A program made the translations under genes and the position numbers. Of a DNA stretch of 20,210 nucleotides, positions 15,091 to 20,210 are shown in pieces. Under the pieces are notes generated by a model, which was not told where the DNA came from, did not search any database, and saw nothing but the letters and a program-made list of their open reading frames with translations. The stretch is from contig DAINCF010000058.1 of NCBI GenBank assembly GCA_036732565.1, positions 1 to 20,210 on the forward strand, read 5' to 3'. The stretch's first letter is position 1; every line of letters begins with the position of its first letter. This DNA comes from JAIVJN01 sp036732565 (GTDB lineage: Bacteria; Acidobacteriota; Vicinamibacteria; Vicinamibacterales; UBA2999).

Positions 15091-15118
15091 GTAGGGGCGG
15101 TTCGCGAACCGCCCCTAC
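15091..15118. repeat. REP-like palindrome, copy 3 (perfect)
   Basis: A perfect 28-bp palindrome made of GTAGGGGCGGTTCG and its exact reverse complement. It lies midway between the convergent SDR and cupin genes. It has the clearest consensus of the family. Its position suits a bidirectional mRNA end or stabiliser, but there is no T-tract on either side. Confidence 0.88.
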
Positions 15119-15134
15119 ATTGTCACCGGAGTCG

Positions 15135-15452
15135 CTACCGGTATTCCTCTCGGACCGGGGCGAAGACGTCGAGGACCCGGCAGTCAGTGACTGCGTGGCC
15201 GGAGTGCGGCGTGTCCGGCGGAATGATGTAGCTGTTGCCACCGGTCAGACGATGCGCCTTGCCGTCCACGACCAGCTCGAGCTCTCCGGAGAGAACGTTG
15301 ACCACTTGCTCGTGTGGATGCTGATGCAGCGGGAAGCTCGCGCCCGCATCGATGTCCACCCACGACTGTGAGGTTCGCGCCGAGTGGACGACGCGCGCAC
15401 GGAAGCCGGGAAAAATCTCTTGGACGGTGAGATCGGCAAGCGTAACCAGCAT
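15135..15452 (-). CDS. KdgF-like single-domain cupin
   Basis: A 105-residue protein forming one cupin barrel. Motif 1 is FPLHQHPHEQVVNVLSGELEL (from residue 40), with metal ligand candidates His43, His45/His47 and Gln49. Motif 2 is PPDTPHSGHA with His83 and His86. The ending RVLDVFAPVREEY closely resembles the 'LDVFSPxRxDF' ending of KdgF-type cupins, which linearise unsaturated uronates in pectin and alginate breakdown. The family match is good; the actual substrate is inference. No uronate pathway genes are next to it, unless the DapA-fold lyase at 12169 is related. The ATG at 15452 begins the cupin N-terminus. A TATACA box 8 nt upstream and no Shine-Dalgarno suggest a leaderless message. 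The frame is open further upstream, but that part is only antisense to the transglycosylase gene. Confidence 0.85.
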   Translation of the reverse strand: MLVTLADLTVQEIFPGFRARVVHSARTSQSWVDIDAGASFPLHQHPHEQVVNVLSGELELVVDGKAHRLTGGNSYIIPPDTPHSGHAVTDCRVLDVFAPVREEYR

Positions 15453-15460
15453 ATTTGTCT

Positions 15461-15466
15461 TGTATA
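15461..15466 (-). promoter_or_regulatory. -10 box of a probable leaderless cupin transcript
   Basis: TATACA on the minus strand lies 8 nt before the cupin ATG, inside an AT-rich pocket (GCTATACAAGACAAATATG) of otherwise GC-rich DNA. It lies in the divergent gap shared with the lytic transglycosylase. Confidence 0.5.
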
Positions 15467-15534
15467 GCACTGTTTGGCGCCCTACCGGAGACGCCACGCT
15501 TCCCCTGGGGGACGGTGTCGGGGACAATGGAGTC

Positions 15535-16593
15535 GTGCTCGCGAGACAACGGCTGCGACTGCGGTACGCGATGCTTGCCGGCGTAGTGGCGCTCTCGCTC
15601 GCCGGCTCGACCGCGATCGGTGACGCACAAGGCTCGAGCGAGCCGCCCGGCACGCCGGAACGTCCAGCCTTCCCGCAGTGGGTCGCTGCCTTCCGCGAGG
15701 AGGCGATCTCGCGCGGTCTCAAGGCGGCGACGGTCGATGCGGCACTAGCCGGGCTGGAGCCGCTCGACATCGTCGTCACGCGCGATCGCTCACAGGCGGA
15801 GACCGTGCTCTCGATCGAGCGCTACGTCCAGCGCCGGCTGACGCGCACGTTCGTCCGGACCGCGCATCAGCGCGCGACCGAGCATCGTGCGCTGTTGCGC
15901 CGCGTGGCGGATCGCTATCACGTTCAGTCGCGCTTCATCGTGGCGATCTGGGGCATCGAGTCGAACTTCGGACGGTTCAGCGGCGTTCGGCCGATCGTGC
16001 AGGCACTGGCGACGCTCGCGTGGGAAGGCCGCCGCGAAGCGTTGTTTCGCAGCGAGCTCTTCGCGGCGCTCGAGATCCTCGATCGCGGATACATCGAGCC
16101 GCCCGCGCTGAAAGGCTCGTGGGCGGGGGCGATGGGGCAGACGCAGTTCATGCCCTCGAGCTATCTGAAATATGCGGCCGACTTCGACGAAGATGGACAG
16201 CGCGACATCTGGCGATCGACCGGAGATGTGTTCGCGTCGATTGCGAACTACCTGGCGGAGCACGGCTGGCAGGACCAAGAGACGTGGGGCCGGGAGGTGC
16301 AGTTGCCGGCCGGTGGATGGCGGACCATGATCGAGAAGGTGGGCACGCGCACGACCGGCTGTCGCGCGCACCGGGAGATGACGATCGCGCAGCCGATGAG
16401 TCGATGGCGCGAGCTGGGCGTGCACGCGGTGTCGGGCGGTGCGCTGCCGCGCGTGGAGCGCTCGGCGTCCCTCGTCTCCGCCGGGCGGCGGACGTATATG
16501 GTCTACGGCAATTACGAGGCGCTGCTCGAATACAACTGCGCGCACGCCTACGCGCTGACGGTGGCGCTGCTCGCCGACCGCATCGGGAACTAG
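15535..16593 (+). CDS. MltB-type lytic murein transglycosylase
   Basis: A 352-residue exported enzyme that cleaves the MurNAc-GlcNAc bond of peptidoglycan with formation of 1,6-anhydroMurNAc. A signal peptide follows a basic start (LRLRYAMLAGVVALSLAGS). The SLT_2/MltB domain starts at FPQWVAAFREEAISRG. The catalytic glutamate is Glu142 in IWGIESNFGRFSG. The second signature is GSWAGAMGQTQFMPSSY (194-210), followed by ADFDEDGQRDIW and SIANYLAEHGW. It ends with YNCAHAYALTVALLADRI, without the peptidoglycan-binding domain of longer relatives. The GTG at 15535 is preferred because it gives a complete signal peptide; ATG 15571 is an alternative. A GACAAT hexamer lies 6 nt before the GTG. There is no lipobox, so it is likely periplasmic and soluble or retained by its signal. 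Confidence 0.9.
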   Translation: MLARQRLRLRYAMLAGVVALSLAGSTAIGDAQGSSEPPGTPERPAFPQWVAAFREEAISRGLKAATVDAALAGLEPLDIVVTRDRSQAETVLSIERYVQRRLTRTFVRTAHQRATEHRALLRRVADRYHVQSRFIVAIWGIESNFGRFSGVRPIVQALATLAWEGRREALFRSELFAALEILDRGYIEPPALKGSWAGAMGQTQFMPSSYLKYAADFDEDGQRDIWRSTGDVFASIANYLAEHGWQDQETWGREVQLPAGGWRTMIEKVGTRTTGCRAHREMTIAQPMSRWRELGVHAVSGGALPRVERSASLVSAGRRTYMVYGNYEALLEYNCAHAYALTVALLADRIGN

Positions 16594-16595
16594 TC

Positions 16596-16775
16596 ATGAG
16601 CGACAGACCTGCGCGATGGGTCGTCTGGCTGTGTTGGCTCACGGCCGCCGCGGCGATGGGCGGCGCGGTCTACTTCGGCGGCACGGGACGCACGCCGCTG
16701 GCGATGATCGGCACGGTGCTCTTCATCACCTTCGGCGGGCTCGGATTCGAACTCGCGCGACGCCGCTCCGTCTAA
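16596..16775 (+). CDS. 59-residue small membrane protein
   Basis: This short gene begins 2 nt after the transglycosylase stop and is in a different frame. It encodes MSDRPARWVVWLCWLTAAAA followed by MGGAVYFGGTGRTPLAMIGT and VLFITFGGLGFELARRRSV: two hydrophobic segments (about 8-27 and 35-53) joined by a short Gly/Thr loop, with arginines at both ends that place both termini in the cytoplasm. I do not recognise a family. The tight spacing and the ordered hydrophobic/charged pattern argue for a real gene co-translated with the transglycosylase, possibly as a membrane accessory. The lack of its own clear ribosome binding site and the small size lower the confidence. Confidence 0.6.
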   Translation: MSDRPARWVVWLCWLTAAAAMGGAVYFGGTGRTPLAMIGTVLFITFGGLGFELARRRSV

Positions 16776-16782
16776 TTCATTA

Positions 16783-16799
16783 GGTTCTGCTACAGAACC
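16783..16799 (+). other. Hairpin directly upstream of a ribosome binding site
   Basis: GGTTCTG (16783-16789), loop CTA, CAGAACC (16793-16799): an exact 7-bp stem. The GGAG of the next small gene starts two bases later. It might attenuate read-through from the gene upstream or gate initiation. There is no T-run, so it is not a classical terminator. Confidence 0.5.
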
Positions 16800-16810
16800 C
16801 GGAGAACCTG

Positions 16811-17032
16811 ATGGCTCAATCGAATCCCGGCACGGCAGCCGTGCTCAGCTTGGTCATTCCGGGCGTCGGCCAGATCTACAACGGCGACTTCCTGCGCGGC
16901 ATCTTCTGGCTGATCATCACGCCCGGGTTCTGGATCGGTACGGCCGGCTTGTTCGGCTGGCCGTTTCACCTGATCTCGGCCTACACGGCCCACCTCCGCG
17001 CGACCAAGCGCCATCGCGGCGAAATCGTATAA
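16811..17032 (+). CDS. 73-residue small membrane protein (TM2-domain-like)
   Basis: The sequence MAQSNPGTAAVLSLVIPGVG QIYNGDFLRGIFWLI has the GxGQxYxGxxxxGxxxL pattern of the TM2 family: a hydrophobic helix ending in PGVGQIYNGDF, then a second helix (about 29-57, including WLIITPGFWIGTAGLFGWPF), and a basic C-terminal tail HLRATKRHRGEIV. TM2-like proteins are small, two-helix, inner-membrane proteins, mostly of unknown role. GGAG 6 nt before the ATG supports the start. It follows another tiny membrane protein and a hairpin; the two might work together at the membrane. The family call is good, the function is not known. Confidence 0.8.
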   Translation: MAQSNPGTAAVLSLVIPGVGQIYNGDFLRGIFWLIITPGFWIGTAGLFGWPFHLISAYTAHLRATKRHRGEIV

Positions 17033-17054
17033 AGCCCGACCGCCCCAAACCTCA

Positions 17055-17073
17055 GGTCCCAAGGCCCCAAGCC
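17055..17073 (-). repeat. Inverted single copy of the dispersed CTTGGGGCCTTGG repeat
   Basis: GGTCCCAAGGCCCCAAGCC, on the minus strand GGCTTGGGGCCTTGGGACC, resembles the units at 5021-5040 and 19317-19335. It occupies the 64-nt gap before the ferritin promoter. Confidence 0.55.
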
Positions 17074-17084
17074 GTGGGACGGTG

Positions 17085-17090
17085 TAAGCT
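17085..17090 (+). promoter_or_regulatory. -10-like box for a probable leaderless ferritin transcript
   Basis: TAAGCT, in GTGTAAGCTTTCTCC, ends 6 nt before the ferritin ATG, and there is no Shine-Dalgarno between them. No iron-box-like (Fur) palindrome was recognised nearby. Confidence 0.4.
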
Positions 17091-17096
17091 TTCTCC

Positions 17097-17621
17097 ATGA
17101 ATGCAGAGTTGCTGAAAGGGCTGAACACGCATCTGGAGCTCGAGTTCCGCGCCTCGCACGAATACCTGGCGATGTCGATCTGGCTGGCCGAGCACGATCT
17201 GCCGGGATTCGCGAAGTGGATGCGCCAGCAGTCGTCGGACGAGATCATGCATGCGCAGCGCATCATCGACCACCTCGTCGAGCGTGATCAGAAGGTCGTG
17301 CTACCGGCGATCGAAGCGCCGCCGAGCAGCTGGAAGTCGGCCGAGGCGCTCTGCGAGCACGTGCTGAAGAACGAGCAGGAGGTGACCGCTTCCATCAACT
17401 CCCTCTACGCGATGGCCGAGAAGGCGCAGGACCGGCCGTCGACCGTCATGCTGCAGTGGTTCGTCAACGAGCAGATGGAGGAGGAAGCCGCCGCCCGTGC
17501 GGTGCTGGGTCGCATCCGTCTCGCCGGCAACACCGGCATCGGCCTGCTGATGATCGATCAAGAGCTCGCCTCGGGCCGCGTTCCTGGCGTCGTCAACCAG
17601 AACACGACTGCTGATGCCTGA
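17097..17621 (+). CDS. ftnA: Non-heme ferritin (FtnA-like)
   Basis: A 174-residue iron-storage ferritin that should assemble as a 24-mer shell, oxidise Fe(II) and store ferric mineral in the cytoplasm. The di-iron ferroxidase ligands are all in place when compared with E. coli FtnA (shifted by one): Glu16, Tyr23, Glu49 and His52 (SSDEIMHAQ), Glu93 (KNEQEV), and the EQMEEE segment around 125-130. The four long helices and the short fifth helix (GIGLLMIDQELAS) are present. There is no heme-binding Met52-type site as in bacterioferritin. The protein stands alone. The promoter seems to sit right against the start codon, which would give a leaderless message. Close neighbours that need iron are the three heme cytochromes, but no shared regulation is visible. 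Confidence 0.93.
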   Translation: MNAELLKGLNTHLELEFRASHEYLAMSIWLAEHDLPGFAKWMRQQSSDEIMHAQRIIDHLVERDQKVVLPAIEAPPSSWKSAEALCEHVLKNEQEVTASINSLYAMAEKAQDRPSTVMLQWFVNEQMEEEAAARAVLGRIRLAGNTGIGLLMIDQELASGRVPGVVNQNTTADA

Positions 17622-17673
17622 GCGTCCTGTGCTCCCACGGGCCGCTCGCCCTAGGTTCCTGTGCGTCCTGTGC
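17622..17673 (+). repeat. Direct repeat GCGTCCTGTGC between convergent genes
   Basis: GCGTCCTGTGC occurs at 17622-17632 and 17663-17673. The second copy lies inside the 3' end of the convergent D-aminoacylase-like gene and encodes part of its TGRTGT tail. This is another sign that repeats spread into gene ends here. Confidence 0.55.
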
Positions 17674-19261
17674 GTGGGCGCACGAAGTGTCCCGGTGCCT
17701 GACCGGTCATCTTTCCATCCTTGAGCACCCACACGCCGTTCACGAGCACGTGCGGGATGCCCTCGGCGAAGCGGCCGGGCTCGTCCCACGTGGCCTGATC
17801 GACGACGGCGCTGGCGTCGAAGACGGTGATGTCGGCGGCGGTGCCCGCGACGATCCGGCCGCGGTCGCTCAGGCCAACGCTCTGCGCCGGCAGCCGCGTC
17901 ATCTTCTTCACCGCGTCTTCCAGCGTCAGGATCTTCCACTCGCGCACGTAGCGACCCAGTACCCGGGCGAACGTGCCGGCCTTGCGCGGATTCCCGCCAT
18001 GGTCTCCTGGCTCCACGTACTGGCCGTCACTGGCGATCATGTTCCACGGCTGCACCATCAGGGCGCGCACGTCGGCCTCGGCAATGGCGCCATAGGTGAC
18101 CTTGATCGGCTCGGTGTGCGCGATCAACAGGTCTGCCACGAGATCGAAGCCGCTCTTGTGCTGCTCGTCGGCGAGCTGTGACAGATAGCGACCGACGAGC
18201 GCCGGGGCGGAGGCGGCGCTCACGACGCGCATCGAGGAGTAGCCAACGGCCTTGAGCCACGCGAAGCCGCCGTCGATACCCTGTTCGCTCGTCTCTTTCA
18301 GGCGCGCTCGGGTCCCGGTGTGCTTGAGCGCCGCGCGCAGATCGAACTTGGGCTGCTGCTGCAGATCCTCCGGCACCACGATGATGCTTTCGAGCGGGCC
18401 GGCGGCGGCGCCGTCGTACGGATACTGATCCGTCGTGATATCCAGGCCGCTGGCGCGCGCTTCATTCACGAGCGCGATCACCTTGGTGATGAGGCCGGCG
18501 TTCTCGAGGCCGACGGACTTCTCGTGGGCGATGCGCGCGCGGATGCCGGCGCGGCGGGCCACGTCGATCACTTCCTGGTCCGAGCCGATAAGATCGTGGA
18601 CGGGATCTCTGACGTGCGAATCGTAGGTGCCGCCAAATGGCGCCACTTCGCGGGCGAGCGCCACGACCTCGTCGGTGGTGCTGAACAGGCCTGGCTCGTA
18701 CATCAGCCCCGTCGAGAAGCCGACCGCACCGAGCTCCATGCCTTCCTTCACGCGGCGCTGCATATCGGCCAGCTCGATCTCGGTCGGCGTGCGCCGCTGT
18801 GAGTCCTTCATGACCTCGCGGCGGATGGCGTTGTGGCCGACATAGAACGCGACGTTCGTCCCGATGCCGTTCGCCTGATAGGCGGCGATCAGCTTCTGAA
18901 TCGTCTCGGGTGACAGCCCGCCGTCGGGCCCGCCGACGATCGTCGTGACGCCTTGACGGACCACGCCCTCGTTGAGCTTGCGCTCTGGCGTCGCGATCGC
19001 TTCGGCGGCGTGGCTATGGACGTCGATGAAGCCGGGCGACACGATCAGCCCAGTTGCGTCGACGATATCGGGCGCCACGGCGTTGATTAGATCGCCAACC
19101 CGTTCGATGCGATCGCCGCGAATGCCGACGTCCGCCCGGGTCGGCGGCGTCCCCATGCCGTCGATGACCGTGCCGCCGCGGATGATGACGTCGAACCGCT
19201 CGCGTCGATCGCAGGCGGGGGCGAGCAGGCATAGAGCAAGGATGAGCAGGCGCGAGGGCAT
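17651..19261 (-). CDS. D-aminoacylase-like (N-acyl-D-amino-acid deacylase family) lipoprotein
   Basis: A 536-residue exported amidohydrolase. It begins MPSRLLILALCLLAPAC; APA-C fits a lipobox with Cys17. The composite domain starts IIRGGTVIDGMGTPP. Metal and active-site motifs are SPGFIDVHSHAAE (His82, His84), TYDSHVRD (His216, Arg218), ARIAHEKS (His246, Lys248), DQYPYDG (278-284), MIASDG (Asp412) and HGGNPRKAGTF. In characterised D-aminoacylases the GNCG loop gives a metal-bridging Cys; here it is GGPDGG with Asp113, so the bridge probably differs. The substrate may be an N-acyl-D-amino acid or a D-containing peptide from cell-wall turnover; the nearby transglycosylase is suggestive only. 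The ATG at 19261 has TACAAT 8 nt upstream and no Shine-Dalgarno. The C-terminal PRTGRTGT lies in repeat DNA. Confidence 0.88.
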   Translation of the reverse strand: MPSRLLILALCLLAPACDRRERFDVIIRGGTVIDGMGTPPTRADVGIRGDRIERVGDLINAVAPDIVDATGLIVSPGFIDVHSHAAEAIATPERKLNEGVVRQGVTTIVGGPDGGLSPETIQKLIAAYQANGIGTNVAFYVGHNAIRREVMKDSQRRTPTEIELADMQRRVKEGMELGAVGFSTGLMYEPGLFSTTDEVVALAREVAPFGGTYDSHVRDPVHDLIGSDQEVIDVARRAGIRARIAHEKSVGLENAGLITKVIALVNEARASGLDITTDQYPYDGAAAGPLESIIVVPEDLQQQPKFDLRAALKHTGTRARLKETSEQGIDGGFAWLKAVGYSSMRVVSAASAPALVGRYLSQLADEQHKSGFDLVADLLIAHTEPIKVTYGAIAEADVRALMVQPWNMIASDGQYVEPGDHGGNPRKAGTFARVLGRYVREWKILTLEDAVKKMTRLPAQSVGLSDRGRIVAGTAADITVFDASAVVDQATWDEPGRFAEGIPHVLVNGVWVLKDGKMTGQAPGHFVRPRTGRTGT

Positions 19262-19269
19262 CGATCGGA

Positions 19270-19275
19270 ATTGTA
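19270..19275 (-). promoter_or_regulatory. -10 box of a probable leaderless D-aminoacylase-like transcript
   Basis: On the minus strand TACAAT lies 8 nt before the ATG (TTTACAATTCCGATCG). The short distance and missing Shine-Dalgarno suggest transcription begins at or next to the start codon. Confidence 0.5.
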
Positions 19276-19290
19276 AATGAAGCTCTGAAG

Positions 19291-19381
19291 CCGCAGGCCC
19301 GAGGCTCGAGACCTGAGACTTGGGGCTTGGAGGACACGAGGCCTAAAGCCTTCTGACCTGCGGCCCCAAGGCCCAAGTCTC
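19291..19381. repeat. Inverted G-rich/C-rich repeat run between divergent genes
   Basis: The left half carries GAGACTTGGGGCTTGGAGGAC-type units, the right half the reverse complement form GGCCCCAAGGCCCAAGTCTC. Exact arms are GAGACTTGGG (19315-19324) with CCCAAGTCTC (19372-19381) and CCGCAGG (19291-19297) with CCTGCGG (19357-19363). The second pair crosses the first, so this is an inverted array rather than one simple hairpin. A small stem AGGC-CTAAA-GCCT sits at the centre (19339-19351). Confidence 0.75.
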
Positions 19382-19422
19382 GCGTCTCAAGCCGCCGTCG
19401 TCCCTGTTTCGTCCAATTCCGC

Positions 19423-20210
19423 ATGAGAACCGTCCTGACGGCGATCGTGACCGCGCTCCTCGTCGCGCCGGCATCGGCGCAGCACTGGCCGTCGTTCCGT
19501 GGACCCTCGGCCTCGGGTGTGTCGACCGCGGGTCATCCGCCGACCTCGTGGGACGTGGCCAGCGCGCGCAACGTGGTGTGGAAGGCATCCATCCCTGGCC
19601 TTGGCCACTCCAGCCCGGTAGTGTGGGGCGATCGGGTGTTCGTGACGACCGCCGTGGCGCCCGGCAGGGCGGCTTCATCCGTCGCGCTTGGTGATGCGGG
19701 CACCGATCCAGCCAAGGACCTCGTTTCGCACCAATGGCAGTTGCACGCCGTCGACATCACCTCTGGCCGGCTCGTCTGGTCGCGAACCGTCCACCAAGGC
19801 GTGCCGCGCGCGAAGCGCCACGTGAAGTCGAGTCACGCGTCGGCGTCGCCGGCAACCGATGGCCGCTACGTCGTCGCTCTGTTCGGCTCCGAAGGGCTCT
19901 ACGCCTTCGATATTGCGGGCAAGCAGCTCTGGCGACAGGACCTCGGCGTGCTCGCGGTCGGACTCGCGGACGATCCCACCTACGAGTGGGGGCCGGCGAG
20001 CTCGCCGATCATCCACGGCGATCTCGTGATCGTGCAGAACGATCGCTACAAAGACTCCGCGCTCATCGCCTTCGATCTCGCGACTGGTCGTGAGCGCTGG
20101 CGATCGCCGCGCGAGGAGCTGCCGGCCTGGAGCACGCCGACCGTGCACGCCACCGCCGCCCGAACGACGGTCGTCACCAACTCGCCGCGTTTCATTCGCG
20201 GGCACGACGC
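19423..20210 (+). CDS. Exported PQQ-like beta-propeller protein, 3'-truncated by the window end
   Basis: The frame is open from the ATG at 19423 to the last base (262 complete codons), with no stop. The protein begins MRTVLTAIVTALLVAPASAQ, a Sec signal with cleavage after ASA, and the mature part opens HWPSFRGPSASGVS, the classic opening of PQQ-like propeller proteins. Blades follow: SSPVVWGDRVFVTT, LHAVDITSGRLVWSRT, ASPATDGRYVVALFGSEGLYAFDIAGKQLWRQD, SSPIIHGDLVIVQND, IAFDLATGRERWR. Within blade 2 the stretch RAKRHVKSSHASASPATDG is characteristic of a subgroup found in Planctomycetes and Acidobacteriota. It is a separate propeller type from those at 562 and 2028. No cofactor residues can be assigned. 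It is divergent from the D-aminoacylase-like gene, with the 19291-19381 repeat in between. Confidence 0.87.
   Translation, partial: MRTVLTAIVTALLVAPASAQHWPSFRGPSASGVSTAGHPPTSWDVASARNVVWKASIPGLGHSSPVVWGDRVFVTTAVAPGRAASSVALGDAGTDPAKDLVSHQWQLHAVDITSGRLVWSRTVHQGVPRAKRHVKSSHASASPATDGRYVVALFGSEGLYAFDIAGKQLWRQDLGVLAVGLADDPTYEWGPASSPIIHGDLVIVQNDRYKDSALIAFDLATGRERWRSPREELPAWSTPTVHATAARTTVVTNSPRFIRGHD

Noticed and set aside
15453..15779. N-terminal extension of the cupin on the minus strand
   Set aside because: The added residues are Ser/Ala/Arg-rich antisense translation of the transglycosylase gene, and a promoter-like TATACA lies just before the internal ATG.
1..20210. tRNA, rRNA, riboswitch or phage/integrase genes
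   Set aside because: No cloverleaf, conserved rRNA segment, known aptamer or integrase/transposase motif was recognised on either strand by eye; a covariance-model search would be the decisive check.

Overview
The window is GC-rich, gene-dense DNA that looks like the chromosome of a soil or sediment bacterium, most likely an Acidobacteriota member of the Vicinamibacteria type. The basis is gene content: an orphan MacB/FtsX-like permease of the duplicated 'ADOP' type without its own ATPase, several secreted PQQ-like beta-propeller proteins, periplasmic amidohydrolases, diheme c-type cytochromes, and a four-helix-bundle (TIGR02436-like) protein. The assignment is inferred from family distribution, not from a marker gene. 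No rRNA, tRNA, CRISPR array, transposase or phage gene was seen.

Layout: 1-3155 is a forward cluster of a 5'-truncated beta-sandwich protein and two exported beta-propeller proteins. A lipoprotein converges on it (3232-4050, minus). Then come an SDR oxidoreductase (4188-4994), the ADOP permease (5089-7566) and a repeat-filled gap. Next is a probable operon of a secreted amidohydrolase (7862-9460) and a diheme cytochrome c (9467-10462), followed by a tandem cytochrome paralogue (10538-11491). A four-helix-bundle gene (11672-12049) sits between inverted arms of a short tandem repeat. It is followed by a DapA-fold lyase (12169-13077), a third cytochrome paralogue (13202-14188), an atypical SDR (14271-15059), a convergent KdgF-like cupin (minus, 15135-15452), an MltB-type lytic transglycosylase, two very small membrane proteins, a ferritin (17097-17621), a convergent D-aminoacylase-like lipoprotein (minus, 17651-19261) and the start of another beta-propeller gene running off the window.

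Most protein genes are standard catabolic, envelope or redox functions. Many are exported, so the region mainly serves the periplasm: small-molecule turnover by amidohydrolases, electron transfer through membrane-anchored diheme cytochromes, and cell-wall remodelling. No single pathway links them all.

The most unusual content is intergenic. Four loci carry short G-rich repeat runs that switch to their reverse complement, each with its own unit: 3151-3236, 7573-7811, 11495-12155 around the four-helix-bundle gene, and 19291-19381. Beside them is a dispersed palindrome family with consensus half GTAGGGGCGGTTCG (5041, 13074/13099, 15091). Some repeats supply the stop codons of neighbouring genes. 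Several genes also have a -10-like hexamer only 6-8 nt before the start codon and no Shine-Dalgarno sequence, which suggests leaderless transcripts.
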